Source: Agaribacterium haliotis (GTDB lineage: Bacteria; Pseudomonadota; Gammaproteobacteria; Pseudomonadales; Cellvibrionaceae). From it: a stretch of 64,000 nucleotides of DNA. Shown piece by piece: positions 27,650-39,609 of this stretch. Under the pieces are notes generated by a model. That model was given only the letters and a program-made list of their open reading frames with translations. It was not told the origin of the DNA and did not search any database. Position numbers and translations under genes: made by a program. The stretch lies in contig NZ_NKQJ01000008.1 of NCBI RefSeq assembly GCF_002312815.1, positions 124,001-188,000 on the forward strand. The letters are read 5' to 3'. Position 1 is the first letter of the stretch. Each line of letters starts with the position of its first letter.

Positions 27650-28870
27650 ATGACTGAGATTATCTTAGGTGTCGTGATGTTCACGGTTATCGTGCTCGCT
27701 TTGGTGGCGGTAATCTTGAGCGCACGCTCAAAACTGGTTAACAGCGGTGACATCACTATCGATGTTAACGGCGAAAAAACTTTAACGGTTCCTGCCGGTG
27801 GTAAGCTGATGCAAACCCTCGCCGCAGCGGACATCTTCCTGCCTTCTGCCTGTGGTGGCGGTGGTAGCTGTCAGCAGTGTACCTGTAAGGTCACTGAAGG
27901 CGGCGGTTCCATGCTGCCTACTGAAAAGGCTGCCTTCACTAAGCGTGAAGAAAAAGAAGGCTGGCGTTTAAGCTGTCAGGTGCCTGTTAAGCAGAGCATG
28001 AAGGTTGAAGTACCTGAAGAGGTGTTCGGTGTTAAGCAGTGGGTTTGTACTGTTGAATCTAACCCGAACATGGCGACCTTTATTAAAGAACTGACTCTTA
28101 AGCTGCCTGAAGGCGAGAACGTAGACTTCCGCGCCGGTGGTTATGTTCAGCTTGAGCGTCCTGCAGGTTCCGTTCAGTACAAAGACTTCGATATCGAAGA
28201 AGAGTACCGCGGTGACTGGGAGCGCTTTGGCTTCTTTAATCTGGAGTCGACTACGACTGAGCCTGTAATCCGTGCTTACTCGATGGCGAACTACCCGGAA
28301 GAGAAGGGTGTGGTTAAGTTCAATATTCGTATTGCAACGCCACCTCCGGGCAGCCAGGGTATTCCTGCTGGCCTGATGAGTTCTTTCGTATTTAACTTGA
28401 AGCCGGGTGACAAAGTGACTGTATTTGGTCCCTTTGGTGAGTTCTTCGCTAAAGACACCGATGCAGAGATGGTCTTTGTTGGTGGTGGTGCTGGTATGGC
28501 GCCTATGCGTTCGCATATCTTCGATCAGCTTAAGCGCCTGAAGACTAAGCGTAAGATGAGTTTCTGGTACGGTGCTCGTTCTTTGCGTGAGATGTTCTAT
28601 CAGGACGAGTACGACATGCTGGCCGATGAGAACGATAACTTTGAATGGCACGTTGCACTTTCTGATCCTCAGCCTGAGGACAACTGGGAAGGCAAGACCG
28701 GCTTTATTCACAACGTTCTGTACGAGAGCTATCTGAAAGATCACCCGGCGCCGGAAGATTGTGAGTTCTACATGTGTGGGCCTCCAATGATGAACGCCGC
28801 TGTGATCAAGATGTTGAAAGACCTCGGTGTTGAGGATGAAAACATTCTGCTCGACGACTTCGGTGGTTAA
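27650..28870 (+). CDS. nqrF: Na+-NQR subunit F (NADH-oxidising)
   Basis: The electron entry subunit, 406 residues. One N-terminal helix is followed by a plant-type 2Fe-2S domain with Cys68, Cys74, Cys77 and Cys109 ([10 protein letters not shown], later LSCQVP), then a ferredoxin-reductase module: FAD-binding [12 protein letters not shown] and NADH-binding [14 protein letters not shown], ending in DDFGG. All redox motifs are intact. Confidence 0.98.
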   Translation: MTEIILGVVMFTVIVLALVAVILSARSKLVNSGDITIDVNGEKTLTVPAGGKLMQTLAAADIFLPSACGGGGSCQQCTCKVTEGGGSMLPTEKAAFTKREEKEGWRLSCQVPVKQSMKVEVPEEVFGVKQWVCTVESNPNMATFIKELTLKLPEGENVDFRAGGYVQLERPAGSVQYKDFDIEEEYRGDWERFGFFNLESTTTEPVIRAYSMANYPEEKGVVKFNIRIATPPPGSQGIPAGLMSSFVFNLKPGDKVTVFGPFGEFFAKDTDAEMVFVGGGAGMAPMRSHIFDQLKRLKTKRKMSFWYGARSLREMFYQDEYDMLADENDNFEWHVALSDPQPEDNWEGKTGFIHNVLYESYLKDHPAPEDCEFYMCGPPMMNAAVIKMLKDLGVEDENILLDDFGG

Positions 28871-28872
28871 TT

Positions 28873-29913
28873 GTGAATGTTAGTGTAAACACACTCGGAA
28901 AAAGGCTGGTCTACCCAGCCTTTTTTTGTTGTCTGTTGCTGTTGGCGGCATGCAGCGAACGCAAAAGCGAGCAGTGGCAGCTTCAGGGTCCGACGATGGG
29001 CACGACTTACCACGTTAAGTTGACGCCTACCGATACCCTGGAGCTTGATCGGCAAGCTCTGCAGGCGCAGCTCGATACCGAGCTTCAAGCGATTAATCAG
29101 AGTATGTCGACCTATATCGCCGATTCGGAACTTAATCGTTTTAATCATGCCTCAGTGGGGGAGTGGTTTCGTGTTGAGCCTCAGTTGTGTCAGTTGATGG
29201 CGCTGGCCGGAGAAATTTACCGCGCAAGTGACGGCGCATTTGACCCGACCGTCGGGCCGCTGGTAAACCTTTGGGGCTTTGGCCCTGAAGCGCGGTCATC
29301 GATACCCAGTGAAGAAGCGCTGGCCAATGTGCGCGAGCGTATCGGCTACGATGCCTTAGAGCTTAATTGTTCTGAGAATTTAGTGCGCAAACACAAGGCC
29401 TTGTACATCGACTTAAGTGCCATCGCCAAGGGCTGGGCGGTTGATCATTTGGCGGCGTATCTGGATGCTTTGGGTGTGCGCAGTCACATGGTTGAAATTG
29501 GCGGCGAGCTAAGTCTGAGTGGCTTAAACGCTCAGGCTCAGGCGTGGCGTATTGCTGTTGAAAAGCCTGTGCTGGGCCAGGGCAGCGCCGCGCAGATTCT
29601 GGCGCTCAGCGATGTCGCGGTGGCGACCTCCGGAGACTATCGCAACTACTTTGAAGAAAACGGCAAGCGTTATTCCCATACGATTGACCCGGGTTCGGGC
29701 GCGCCGATTACTCACAAGCTCGCATCGGTAACCGTGATTGCCGCGAGTAGTGCCGAGGCGGACGCCTGGGCAACGGCGCTAAACGTACTCGGGCCTGAGC
29801 GCGGGCGCGCCGTCGCGGATAAGCTGCAGCTGGCGGCGTATTTTATTGTTCGTGGTGATGATGGCTTTGACGTAAACTACACACAAGCATTTGAGAAATA
29901 CATGGTGAAATGA
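28873..29913 (+). CDS. apbE: FAD:protein FMN transferase (lipoprotein)
   Basis: Attaches FMN covalently to threonines in NqrB and NqrC. The 346-residue protein has a lipoprotein signal with lipobox LAAC around residue 26, so it is anchored on the periplasmic side. Family motifs: MGTTYHVKL, DGAFDPTVGPLVNLWGFG, and LSAIAKGWAVDHLA, with the metal-binding ATSGDYRNYFE and HTIDPGSGAP. The GTG start lies two bases after nqrF, tying supply of the transferase to its targets. Confidence 0.96.
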   Translation: MNVSVNTLGKRLVYPAFFCCLLLLAACSERKSEQWQLQGPTMGTTYHVKLTPTDTLELDRQALQAQLDTELQAINQSMSTYIADSELNRFNHASVGEWFRVEPQLCQLMALAGEIYRASDGAFDPTVGPLVNLWGFGPEARSSIPSEEALANVRERIGYDALELNCSENLVRKHKALYIDLSAIAKGWAVDHLAAYLDALGVRSHMVEIGGELSLSGLNAQAQAWRIAVEKPVLGQGSAAQILALSDVAVATSGDYRNYFEENGKRYSHTIDPGSGAPITHKLASVTVIAASSAEADAWATALNVLGPERGRAVADKLQLAAYFIVRGDDGFDVNYTQAFEKYMVK

Positions 29914-30140
29914 TGACGACTTTTATCCTGGCGTTTGTTGTATTGCTGGTCATTGTCTGCGCAATGGCTATTGGTGTTATCCTCGGCCGCAAACCGATCA
30001 GCGGTTCGTGTGGCGGCATGTCGGCGCTCGGTATGGAAACAGAGTGTGATGTTTGCGGTGGCGATAAGGCCAAGTGCGACAAAGAGCAAAAAAAGAAAGT
30101 ATCGGCTGGCGCAGGCGCTGACTTTTACGAAGCAAAATAA
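29910..30140 (+). CDS. nqrM: Na+-NQR maturation protein NqrM
   Basis: A 76-residue protein with one N-terminal transmembrane helix and a cysteine-rich tail: SGSCGGM, then CDVCGG and KCDKEQ, giving four conserved cysteines. This is the DUF539/NqrM family, required for building the membrane FeS centre of NqrD/E. ATG at 29910 overlaps the apbE stop (ATGATGA). Its place directly after apbE is the classical order. Confidence 0.94.
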   Translation: MMTTFILAFVVLLVIVCAMAIGVILGRKPISGSCGGMSALGMETECDVCGGDKAKCDKEQKKKVSAGAGADFYEAK

Positions 30141-30169
30141 TAATACTGAGAAGCGAGCGGAGCGCTTTC

Positions 30170-31579
30170 GTGCGTATGAATGATTTTCACTACGACGTTT
30201 TGATAATAGGTGCAGGGCCTGCCGGAGAGGCTGCGGCAATGGCTGCGGCAAAGAATGAATTGCAGGTCGCAGTGGTGGATGCGCGCTCGGCTCTCGGGGG
30301 CAATTGCACCCACAAAGGCACGATCCCATCGAAGTCGTTAAGGCAGACGATTAAGCGCTTAATTAAGTTTCGCAACAGCGCCGTCTATAAGCAGTTGGGG
30401 CAGAAGCCACACTTTACCTACCCCCAATTGCGAGATGCTGCCCTGCAGGTTATTCCAAAGCAGGTTGAAATGCGCACGGACTATTTTAATAAAAACCGCA
30501 TACGTTATTTTCCGGGTTGGGCCGAGTTTGTTAGCGCAAATGAAGTGACCATTGCTTTGGAGGCCGGAGTCAGCGAAACAATTCGGGCAAAACATATTGT
30601 TATTGCCACCGGTTCGCGGCCGTATCAGCCGCAAGAAATTGATTTTCAGCACGAGCGCATTTACGACAGCGATAGTGTTCTGGATATGCAGCACACGCCG
30701 CGCACCTTAATTATTTACGGTGCCGGCGTCATTGGCTGTGAATACGCGTCTATTTTTGCCGCGCTCGGTGTCAAGGTTGATTTAATTAACAGCCGCGATC
30801 GTTTATTGAGTTTTCTCGACGATGAAATTTCCGATGCGCTTAGTTATCAGTTGCGCGATCACGGTGTTATGGTTCGTCACAATGAAAATTTTGTTGCCTG
30901 CGATGCCCATGAAAACGGCGTGGAGTTGGTGTTGGAAAGCGGCAAAAAGATTAAGGCTGACGCAATGTTGTGGTGCAATGGGCGCACAGGAAACACTGAT
31001 AAACTGAGCCTGGATGCGCTTGGGCTCAGCGCAAATCATCGCGGTCAGCTTAAAGTGAACAATAAGTATCAGACCGATGTTGAAAATATTTATGCAGCCG
31101 GTGATGTCATTGGTTGGCCAAGTTTGGCCAGCGCCAGTTACGATCAGGGGCGAGCCATTGTTGATGTCATTATGGGGCGAGAGTCGCGCTTTATTTTAGA
31201 TGCCCCCACCGGTATTTATACCTTGCCTGAAATTAGTTCGATTGGTCAGAATGAGCGCGAATTAACCGCGGCCAAAATACCTTACGAAGTTGGGCGTGCG
31301 TTTTTCAAAGACACGGCTCGCGGTCAGATTAGCGGTGAAGAAGAGGGTATGCTCAAGATCCTTTTTCACGCCGACAATTTACAGATTTTGGGTATACATT
31401 GTTTTGGCGCGGAGGCTTCGGAAATCATTCATATTGGCCAGGCAATTATGAGTCAGCAAGGCTCTGCAAACAGCGTCGAATACTTTGTCAATACAACCTT
31501 TAATTACCCGACAATGGCCGAGGCCTATCGTGTTGCTGCATTAAACGGTTTAAACCGTATTCACCGCAATATAGATTAG
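30170..31579 (+). CDS. sthA: Soluble pyridine nucleotide transhydrogenase
   Basis: A cytoplasmic FAD enzyme that moves hydride between NADPH and NAD+, 469 residues. The FAD motif [14 protein letters not shown] opens the protein. At the position of the lipoamide dehydrogenase disulfide it has [13 protein letters not shown], with the second cysteine replaced by Thr, the mark of SthA. The NAD(P) site is [16 protein letters not shown] at 30170 sits seven bases after GGAG; ATG at 30176 is the alternative. It lies 29 bases after nqrM and may be read through from the nqr operon. Confidence 0.93.
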   Translation: MRMNDFHYDVLIIGAGPAGEAAAMAAAKNELQVAVVDARSALGGNCTHKGTIPSKSLRQTIKRLIKFRNSAVYKQLGQKPHFTYPQLRDAALQVIPKQVEMRTDYFNKNRIRYFPGWAEFVSANEVTIALEAGVSETIRAKHIVIATGSRPYQPQEIDFQHERIYDSDSVLDMQHTPRTLIIYGAGVIGCEYASIFAALGVKVDLINSRDRLLSFLDDEISDALSYQLRDHGVMVRHNENFVACDAHENGVELVLESGKKIKADAMLWCNGRTGNTDKLSLDALGLSANHRGQLKVNNKYQTDVENIYAAGDVIGWPSLASASYDQGRAIVDVIMGRESRFILDAPTGIYTLPEISSIGQNERELTAAKIPYEVGRAFFKDTARGQISGEEEGMLKILFHADNLQILGIHCFGAEASEIIHIGQAIMSQQGSANSVEYFVNTTFNYPTMAEAYRVAALNGLNRIHRNID

Positions 31580-31716
31580 TTCGGTCGGGCTCAATGCAGT
31601 TTGGCGTGTGGCCGGGCGGGGCGTCCGGCGCTGCAGTCTTTATCGAGCAGCGCAAAGATCCTCAAGCAAAAGGCTGGCTTTGCCGGTAAAAATAAGTGTG
31701 AAGTTGTGAAGAAATT

Positions 31717-31754
31717 AAAGTGGCGGATACGGCTGCCGCTTTAATTCCTTTTTT
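31717..31754. terminator. Bidirectional terminator between sthA and the CBM48-like gene
   Basis: AAAGTGGC (31717-31724) pairs with GCCGCTTT (31735-31742, one G-T pair), followed by AATTCCTTTTTT on the plus strand and flanked by A-rich sequence upstream. Confidence 0.6.
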
Positions 31755-31756
31755 GT

Positions 31757-32062
31757 TCAGCAGATAACAACGCTATTGTCGACGCCCATGGTTGTGGGCA
31801 CGTATTTATCTGCGTCGTGATCGTTTTCCCAGCGTTCGCCGTCGAGCACGTAGCGATACTCATACTCTTCGCCGGGGTTGAGATCGAGAGTGGTGGCCAT
31901 GGAGCCGTTCTTTTGTTTTCTCAGCATGGTTTCCTGGTATTTCCAGTCATTGAAGTCACCGGCCAGGTATATTTTTTTTGCCTCTTTGGCAAGTTCTTCC
32001 GGGGCTACGAACTTTACTTTGCAGACAGGTTTGGACTTAAGGTACTTCTTTTCAACACTCAT
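31757..32062 (-). CDS. Stand-alone isoamylase N-terminal (CBM48/early-set) domain protein
   Basis: A 101-residue protein consisting almost wholly of one E-set domain. The run KKIYLAGDFNDWKYQETML and later EYEYRYVLDGERWENDHDADKY, NSVVIC match the glycogen-binding/AMPK-beta-like fold that precedes the catalytic domain in branching and debranching enzymes. No catalytic domain is present. Such orphan domains could bind glycogen or protein partners, but no role is established. No signal peptide, so it should be cytoplasmic. Confidence 0.85.
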   Translation of the reverse strand: MSVEKKYLKSKPVCKVKFVAPEELAKEAKKIYLAGDFNDWKYQETMLRKQKNGSMATTLDLNPGEEYEYRYVLDGERWENDHDADKYVPTTMGVDNSVVIC

Positions 32063-32209
32063 TAGATGCTCTCCAGCAACATTTATAACTTATATGACTT
32101 AAAGCTAAAGTGGTAACGCAGATTCCATACCACGTTTTCGCGCATTATAAGGCCCTATATGAAACCGTGTATGTGTTTCAGTAAGGTTATAAGGATTCCC
32201 CTGCCAAAA

Positions 32210-32683
32210 TTACGCGTCGAATTGAGCTAATAGACAATATAGCTGCTCTATCTGGAATTGCAGGCCCTGCTCGTAGCGCTTGATGTCATTGGCTACCATG
32301 GCGCTTCGATGGCTATGCTGCTGAGAGAAAATTTGTTCTCGGCTTAACCAGAGCGCCTCGTGGATGTCACTATCTAGGGTGTAATGCTCGAGTTGTTTAA
32401 TGGCCTTGCACACAAAGCTGCATCGCAGGTAGGTGATGCCATTTGGTGCAGAAAATTGGCTAATGCCCAAAAAGGAGCTTGCCGTGACCTGCCAGCCTGT
32501 TTCTTCAAGGCATTCGCGCTCGACTGCTTGAATTAAGGATTCGCCATTCTCAACGTGGCCTGCTGGCTGATTGAGTTTGAGTTCTCCGTTACAGAGTTCT
32601 CTGACTAATAAGAATTTGTCATTTTGCTCAACAACCGCGGCGACAGTAAGGTGGGGCCGTTCGCTTGTAAGTGTCTGTTGCAT
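32210..32683 (-). CDS. nudJ: Nudix hydrolase, NudJ-like
   Basis: A 157-residue Nudix phosphohydrolase. The Nudix box GHVENGESLIQAVERECLEE (plus TGW) is complete with the catalytic RExxEE core. The LKLNQPAGHVE run and LRCSFVCKA fit the NudJ group, which dephosphorylates nucleotides and thiamine (hydroxymethylpyrimidine) pyrophosphates. In relatives nudJ lies by mnmA; here it stands divergent from icd. The substrate is inferred from similarity only. Confidence 0.82.
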   Translation of the reverse strand: MQQTLTSERPHLTVAAVVEQNDKFLLVRELCNGELKLNQPAGHVENGESLIQAVERECLEETGWQVTASSFLGISQFSAPNGITYLRCSFVCKAIKQLEHYTLDSDIHEALWLSREQIFSQQHSHRSAMVANDIKRYEQGLQFQIEQLYCLLAQFDA

Positions 32684-32703
32684 CTGGAGTTCCTTATCTT
32701 TAG

Positions 32704-35067
<2,364 letters not shown>

Positions 35068-35071
35068 GTTT

Positions 35072-35100
35072 AAAAAAGGCCGGTAATACCGGCCTTTTTT
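35072..35100. terminator. Bidirectional terminator between icd and cspD
   Basis: AAAAAA-GGCCGG-TAATA-CCGGCC-TTTTTT: six G/C pairs with A and T tracts on both sides, serving icd (plus) and cspD (minus). Confidence 0.9.
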
Positions 35101-35137
35101 AATTGGGCCTAAGCCAAGTTTTTTGTTGTGTGTGTTT

Positions 35138-35386
35138 TTAAGCGCTGCTGGCGTGCAGCTCGGTGTTGGTGTTTATGTCTGCCCCGATGACTTTTATTTG
35201 TTTGGCGTGTCCGCCTTTATCTGTATCGGAAAGCTCGTAGCTAACGTTTTGTCCGGCTTTGAGCGTTTTGTAGCCGTCCATCTCTATGGATGAATAGTGG
35301 GCAAATAGATCATCGCCGCCGCCTTCGGGCAAAATAAAGCCAAAACCTTTTGCGTTGTTAAACCACTTAACAGTTCCGGTAGGCAT
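35138..35386 (-). CDS. cspD: Cold shock domain protein, CspD-like
   Basis: An 82-residue OB-fold protein. GTVKWFNNAKGFGFI holds RNP1, and DLFAHYSSIEMDGYKTL holds RNP2; the C-terminal extension beyond position 67 (ADINTNTELHASSA) is like CspD, which binds single-stranded DNA and inhibits replication in slow-growing cells. The location opposite clpS, after icd, is the one seen in Pseudomonas. AAGGAT provides the ribosome site. Confidence 0.9.
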   Translation of the reverse strand: MPTGTVKWFNNAKGFGFILPEGGGDDLFAHYSSIEMDGYKTLKAGQNVSYELSDTDKGGHAKQIKVIGADINTNTELHASSA

Positions 35387-35526
35387 GGTAGATATCCTTG
35401 AAGTCTAGTTAAGCTTGGCGCTTTAACTTACCCAAGCTGAGCTGAATTGGCTGAGCTTAGGTGAGATCTTTAAAGCTGCTTAAGCATTATTATTATCGAT
35501 TCGTCAGCGTCTCTGCCGACAGGCTC

Positions 35527-35555
35527 TTTTTAACCAAGCCCCGGTGAATTGTCAA
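35527..35555 (-). promoter_or_regulatory. Probable cspD promoter
   Basis: On the minus strand TTGACA (35555-35550) and TAAAAA (35532-35527) are 17 bp apart. The start would be near 35520, leaving a leader of about 130 nt before cspD. The remainder of the gap to clpS holds A/T-rich sequence without a convincing second promoter. Confidence 0.5.
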
Positions 35556-35801
35556 CTTTTTGTACAGTAATGCATACCTTGTGCTCTGCACCGCTTCAAA
35601 GCGCACAAGCTCAGCTTTGGGGCGCCTTTTGTGTTGAGGCTATGCTTTGTTGTTTAGCTCTTGTTTGAGCGCAGTACAACAAAAAATACGACAAAATAAC
35701 GCTTTTAATATATAGCGCTGTCCACGATGGCTGTTTTTTGCTGCGAGTGTTCGGTACTTTCTAGTAAACTGGGGCCACTGTTATACGCCCACGGTAAGAC
35801 A

Positions 35802-36173
35802 ATGCGTAATCTTGTTTTTTCTCAACTAACCTTAAGTAAGGAAGATGAATGGCACGCCGACTTTGACGGCTCGGTCGCCCTTCAGGAACAAAAGCCCAAG
35901 TTAAAGCGTCCATCTATGTACAAGGTCGTGTTATTGAACGATGACTATACCCCGATGGAATTTGTGGTTGATATTTTGCAACGCTTTTTTTCAATGGATA
36001 GGGAAAAGGCTACGGGGGTCATGTTAATGGTCCATACTCAGGGAAAGGGCGTATGTGGAATATTCACGAGGGACATTGCTGAAACTAAGGCCGCGCAGGT
36101 AAATGCGTACTCGCAACAAAACGAACATCCTCTGTTGTGTGAGATAGAACCTTCAGACGACGAGGGCGAATAG
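35802..36173 (+). CDS. clpS: ClpS adaptor protein
   Basis: The N-degron adaptor that hands proteins with destabilising N-termini to ClpAP. The conserved core [21 protein letters not shown] with the substrate pocket residues (NDD, TPMEFV) and [22 protein letters not shown] is intact. I take ATG 35802, giving 123 residues, similar to Pseudomonas ClpS; the frame is open further upstream but without conservation. clpA follows after 19 bases. The same window carries bpt and aat, which create the N-degrons that ClpS reads. Confidence 0.96.
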   Translation: MRNLVFSQLTLSKEDEWHADFDGSVALQEQKPKLKRPSMYKVVLLNDDYTPMEFVVDILQRFFSMDREKATGVMLMVHTQGKGVCGIFTRDIAETKAAQVNAYSQQNEHPLLCEIEPSDDEGE

Positions 36174-36192
36174 CGATAAGGTTAAGGTGCTT

Positions 36193-38463
36193 ATGCTTAG
36201 TAAAGAGCTAGAAACAACATTAAATACGGCGTTTAAGGGTGCGCGTTCAAAGCGCCACGAATATATGACGGTCGAGCATTTGTTGTTGGCATTACTAGAT
36301 AATGACAGTGCGTCCAAGGTATTAACGGCCTGCGGGCTGGATATCAGTGTGTTGCGCCGGGATTTAAGTGATTTTGTTGACTCAACGACACCACTTATTC
36401 CCGAGGACGATGCCGAGCGAGAAACTCAGCCAACACTGGGTTTTCAGCGTGTATTACAGCGCGCTGTTTTTCATGTTCAAAGCTCCGGAAAAAATGAAGT
36501 CACAGGCGCTAATGTGCTGGTGGCAATTTACAGTGAGCAAGAAAGTCAGGCGGTTTATTACCTCAAAAAACAAGATGTCGCCCGAATTGATGTGGTCAAC
36601 TACATCACTCACGGTATCAGTAAGGTCGGTGGCAGCTCTGACCATGGTGAACACGGCGCGGAAGGTGCTCAAGAAGAGGAGGTGGTAGCGGGGCAAGATG
36701 CTCAGCAAAGCCCACTTGAAGCGTACGCGACCAATTTAAACGAAGAGGCCTTGATTGGGCGCATTGACCCGTTGGTGGGGCGCGACGAAGAAGTTGAGCG
36801 CGTGGTACAAGTCTTGGCGCGCAGACGTAAAAACAACCCGCTGCTGGTTGGTGAAAGCGGTGTTGGTAAGACCGCCATTGCCGAGGGTTTAGCCAAAAAA
36901 ATCATTGACGGTGATGTGCCTGAGGTATTGGAAGAAAGCACCGTTTATTCGCTTGATCTCGGCTCTTTGCTCGCCGGTACGAAGTATCGCGGCGATTTCG
37001 AGAAGCGCTTTAAAGGGCTGTTAGCCGAGCTTCGCAAGCGCGAACACGCGGTGTTGTTTATTGATGAAATTCACACGATTATCGGTGCTGGCGCCGCCTC
37101 TGGCGGGGTTATGGATGCGTCGAATCTGCTTAAGCCGCTGCTGACCAGTGGTGAGCTGCGCTGCATTGGTTCGACTACTTTCCAGGAGTACCGGGGTATT
37201 TTTGATAAGGACAGGGCGCTGTCTCGTCGCTTTCAGAAAATCGATGTCGAAGAGCCGAGTGTTGACGACACCTATCGAATCTTGCGCGGTTTGAAATCCC
37301 GCTTTGAGAAACACCACAACTTAAAATACACAGATACTGCTCTAAAAGCGGCAGCAGAGTTGGCTGATCGTTATATTAGCGATCGCTTTATGCCCGATAA
37401 AGCTATTGATGTGATTGATGAAGCTGGCGCTTATCAGCGTTTAAGGCCTGAGAACAAGCGCAAGAAAGTTGTCGGGGTGCGCGATATTGAAGAGGTTGTT
37501 TCAAAGATAGCCCGCGTACCGGCCAAAACGGTCAATAGCGACGACAAGCAGCAGTTGGCCAAGCTTGAAGAGACATTGCGCATGACGGTCTTTGGGCAAG
37601 ATGAGGCCATCGACAATGTCGCATCGTGTATCAAGCTAAATCGAGCCGGGCTCACCGCTCACGATAAGCCCATCGGTGCGTTTTTGTTTGCCGGGCCGAC
37701 CGGTGTCGGGAAAACCGAGCTCTGTAAGCAGCTGGCCGGCGCCATGGGCGTCAACTTGGTTCGTTTTGATATGAGTGAGTACATGGAGGCGCACACGGTT
37801 TCGCGCCTGATTGGTGCTCCTCCGGGTTATGTTGGTTTTGATCAGGGCGGTTTGTTGACCGAGGCCGTGACCAAGCAACCGCACTGCGTGCTGCTGCTCG
37901 ATGAGATTGAGAAGGCTCACCCAGATGTGTTTAACCTGCTCTTGCAGGTAATGGATCACGGCAGCTTGACGGATAACAACGGCCGCTCAGCAGATTTTCG
38001 CAATGTTGTATTAATTATGACAACCAACGCGGGGGCAGCCGAGATGAGCCGCAGTTCAATCGGCTTTAAGACTCAGGATCACAGTACTGATGGAATGGAA
38101 ACCATTAAGCGCACTTTTACTCCGGAGTTTCGTAACCGCCTTGATGCCATCATTCAGTTTGGTGCCTTGAGCCTGGATATTGTCAAAACTGTGGTCGACA
38201 AATTCCTTATGGAGCTGCAAACCCAGTTAGATGATAAGCGTGTTAGCTTGGACATCAGTGAAGAGGCGCGCAATTGGCTTGCCGTAAATGGTTATGACCC
38301 TCAAATGGGGGCGAGGCCGATGGCGCGGATTATTCAGGAGCGCGTGAAAAAGCCGCTTGCTGAAATGGTGCTTTTTGGTTCGCTTTCGGATAAAGGTGGG
38401 ACCGTTAAAGTCGATGTTGAGGACGATCAGTTGGTGCTTGAAGAGGAAGAGCTGGTCAGCTAG
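36193..38463 (+). CDS. clpA: ClpA ATPase subunit of ClpAP
   Basis: An AAA+ unfoldase of 756 residues. The N-domain begins MLSKELETTLNTAF. The first AAA module has Walker A GESGVGKTA and Walker B LFIDEIHTIIG; the second has GPTGVGKTE and LLLDEIEKAHPDV. A third, IGF-type loop (SSIGFKT) for docking ClpP is present. ATG 36193 matches the family start; a GTG at 36187 is also in frame. Confidence 0.97.
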   Translation: MLSKELETTLNTAFKGARSKRHEYMTVEHLLLALLDNDSASKVLTACGLDISVLRRDLSDFVDSTTPLIPEDDAERETQPTLGFQRVLQRAVFHVQSSGKNEVTGANVLVAIYSEQESQAVYYLKKQDVARIDVVNYITHGISKVGGSSDHGEHGAEGAQEEEVVAGQDAQQSPLEAYATNLNEEALIGRIDPLVGRDEEVERVVQVLARRRKNNPLLVGESGVGKTAIAEGLAKKIIDGDVPEVLEESTVYSLDLGSLLAGTKYRGDFEKRFKGLLAELRKREHAVLFIDEIHTIIGAGAASGGVMDASNLLKPLLTSGELRCIGSTTFQEYRGIFDKDRALSRRFQKIDVEEPSVDDTYRILRGLKSRFEKHHNLKYTDTALKAAAELADRYISDRFMPDKAIDVIDEAGAYQRLRPENKRKKVVGVRDIEEVVSKIARVPAKTVNSDDKQQLAKLEETLRMTVFGQDEAIDNVASCIKLNRAGLTAHDKPIGAFLFAGPTGVGKTELCKQLAGAMGVNLVRFDMSEYMEAHTVSRLIGAPPGYVGFDQGGLLTEAVTKQPHCVLLLDEIEKAHPDVFNLLLQVMDHGSLTDNNGRSADFRNVVLIMTTNAGAAEMSRSSIGFKTQDHSTDGMETIKRTFTPEFRNRLDAIIQFGALSLDIVKTVVDKFLMELQTQLDDKRVSLDISEEARNWLAVNGYDPQMGARPMARIIQERVKKPLAEMVLFGSLSDKGGTVKVDVEDDQLVLEEEELVS

Positions 38464-38483
38464 CAAATTAACGTATAGAAAAC

Positions 38484-38520
38484 AAAAGGCCGGGTAAGTG
38501 TTGCTTGCCCGGCCTTTTTT
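38484..38520. terminator. Bidirectional terminator between clpA and infA
   Basis: GGCCGGGTAAG pairs with CTTGCCCGGCC (one T-G pair), with AAAA before and TTTTTT after. It serves both convergent genes. Confidence 0.92.
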
Positions 38521-38542
38521 GTATCTTCAGTTGGCTCTTGGC

Positions 38543-38761
38543 TTAACGAGCGCGATAGGTGATGCGACCTTTGCTCAGGTCATAAGGCGTCATTTCAACC
38601 TTAACTTTGTCACCAGTGAGAATACGGATGTAGTTTTTGCGCATCTTGCCAGAAATGTGGGCGGTGATAACGTGCCCGTTTTCCAGTTTGACTCTGAACG
38701 TGGTATTTGGAAGCGTGTCGATGACTTCGCCTTCAAGTTCAAAGTTGTCTTCTTTCGCCAT
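38543..38761 (-). CDS. infA: Translation initiation factor IF-1
   Basis: A 72-residue S1/OB-fold factor that occupies the ribosomal A site during initiation. [19 protein letters not shown] and the RNA-binding [20 protein letters not shown] and [10 protein letters not shown] are almost invariant in bacteria. It is the standard length. Confidence 0.98.
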   Translation of the reverse strand: MAKEDNFELEGEVIDTLPNTTFRVKLENGHVITAHISGKMRKNYIRILTGDKVKVEMTPYDLSKGRITYRAR

Positions 38762-38853
38762 TCGGCTGCTACCTCAAAGTTTTGCTTTGCTAAGAAAGGC
38801 GGCAATTCTGCCTTAGCGGCACAGCTTAAGCAAGGCGAAAAGTGCAGAAATGG

Positions 38854-38876
38854 CGCAAATTGCGTAGTTTTGCGCC
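38854..38876. terminator. Hairpin between bpt and infA
   Basis: GGCGCAAA pairs with TTTGCGCC around a short loop, 22 bases downstream of the bpt stop (minus strand). The T tract is weak, so its role as a terminator is uncertain. Confidence 0.4.
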
Positions 38877-38898
38877 GTAATTACATGAACGCTGGCGC

Positions 38899-39609
38899 TT
38901 AGTCGTAGCTTCGCCAGTGGCCGTCGTGCAATAGTTGGTAGGGGCGATACTGAGCTTTGTAAGCCATCTTCCGGCATTCTTTAATCAGGTAGCCAAGATA
39001 AAGGTGGGGGAGCTGGTGTTGGCGGGCCCAAAGAATTTGAAACAGCACATTAAAGCTGCCGAGACTGCGCTTATCTTCATCGGGGTCGAAAAAACTGTAC
39101 ATCGCACTGATGCCGTCGGAAAGTAAGTCAATCACGGCAACAGAGAGTAATTTTTGCTGTTGGTCTCGAAAACAAAGGTAGCGGGTGATACCCCAGGCAT
39201 CAGCCAGGAATTCCTGAAACTGATCTCGCTTCGGTGGGTACATTTCACCGTCGCGATGGCGAGCTTGAATATAGCGCGCGTAGAGCTCGTAGTGCTCATC
39301 GGTGTCGATGTCGCGGCGCAGTTCACAGCTGAGATCTTCATTGCGTTTCATGCAGCGGCGCTGGCTGCGGTTTGCTGTGAAAAGCTCGGTCAGTACACGC
39401 ATAGGTTGGCAGGCCTGACAGCTTGCACAGCGGGGTTTGTAGACGTGTTGGCCGCTGCGCCGAAAACCAAAGGCCGACAGGGTGCTGTAGAGACTGCCGC
39501 TTAGCTGCTGCTGCGGGTCGACAAAAATATTACTCGCCTGCTTGTCGGCGAGGTAGCCGCAATCGTGCGCGGCTGTTTGAAAAAAGCGAAGTTCACTCAG
39601 ATCCGTCAA
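38899..39609 (-). CDS. bpt: Aspartate/glutamate leucyltransferase (Bpt/Ate family)
   Basis: Transfers Leu to N-terminal Asp or Glu of proteins, marking them for ClpSA. The N-terminal FFQTAAHDCGYLADKQAS and the Cys cluster PRCASCQACQPMRV match the family, with Cys-rich motif and C-terminal YLGYLIKECRKMAYK. I place the start at TTG 39609, which aligns with the family N-terminus (TDLSELRFF) and has GGGA nine bases upstream; TTG 39624 would add five residues. It overlaps the end of aat. Confidence 0.92.
   Translation of the reverse strand: MTDLSELRFFQTAAHDCGYLADKQASNIFVDPQQQLSGSLYSTLSAFGFRRSGQHVYKPRCASCQACQPMRVLTELFTANRSQRRCMKRNEDLSCELRRDIDTDEHYELYARYIQARHRDGEMYPPKRDQFQEFLADAWGITRYLCFRDQQQKLLSVAVIDLLSDGISAMYSFFDPDEDKRSLGSFNVLFQILWARQHQLPHLYLGYLIKECRKMAYKAQYRPYQLLHDGHWRSYD

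Noticed and set aside
27968-28744. A 258-codon minus-strand frame within nqrF
   Set aside because: Opposite the intact NADH/FAD module of NqrF; composition is typical of an antisense shadow and there is no ribosome site.
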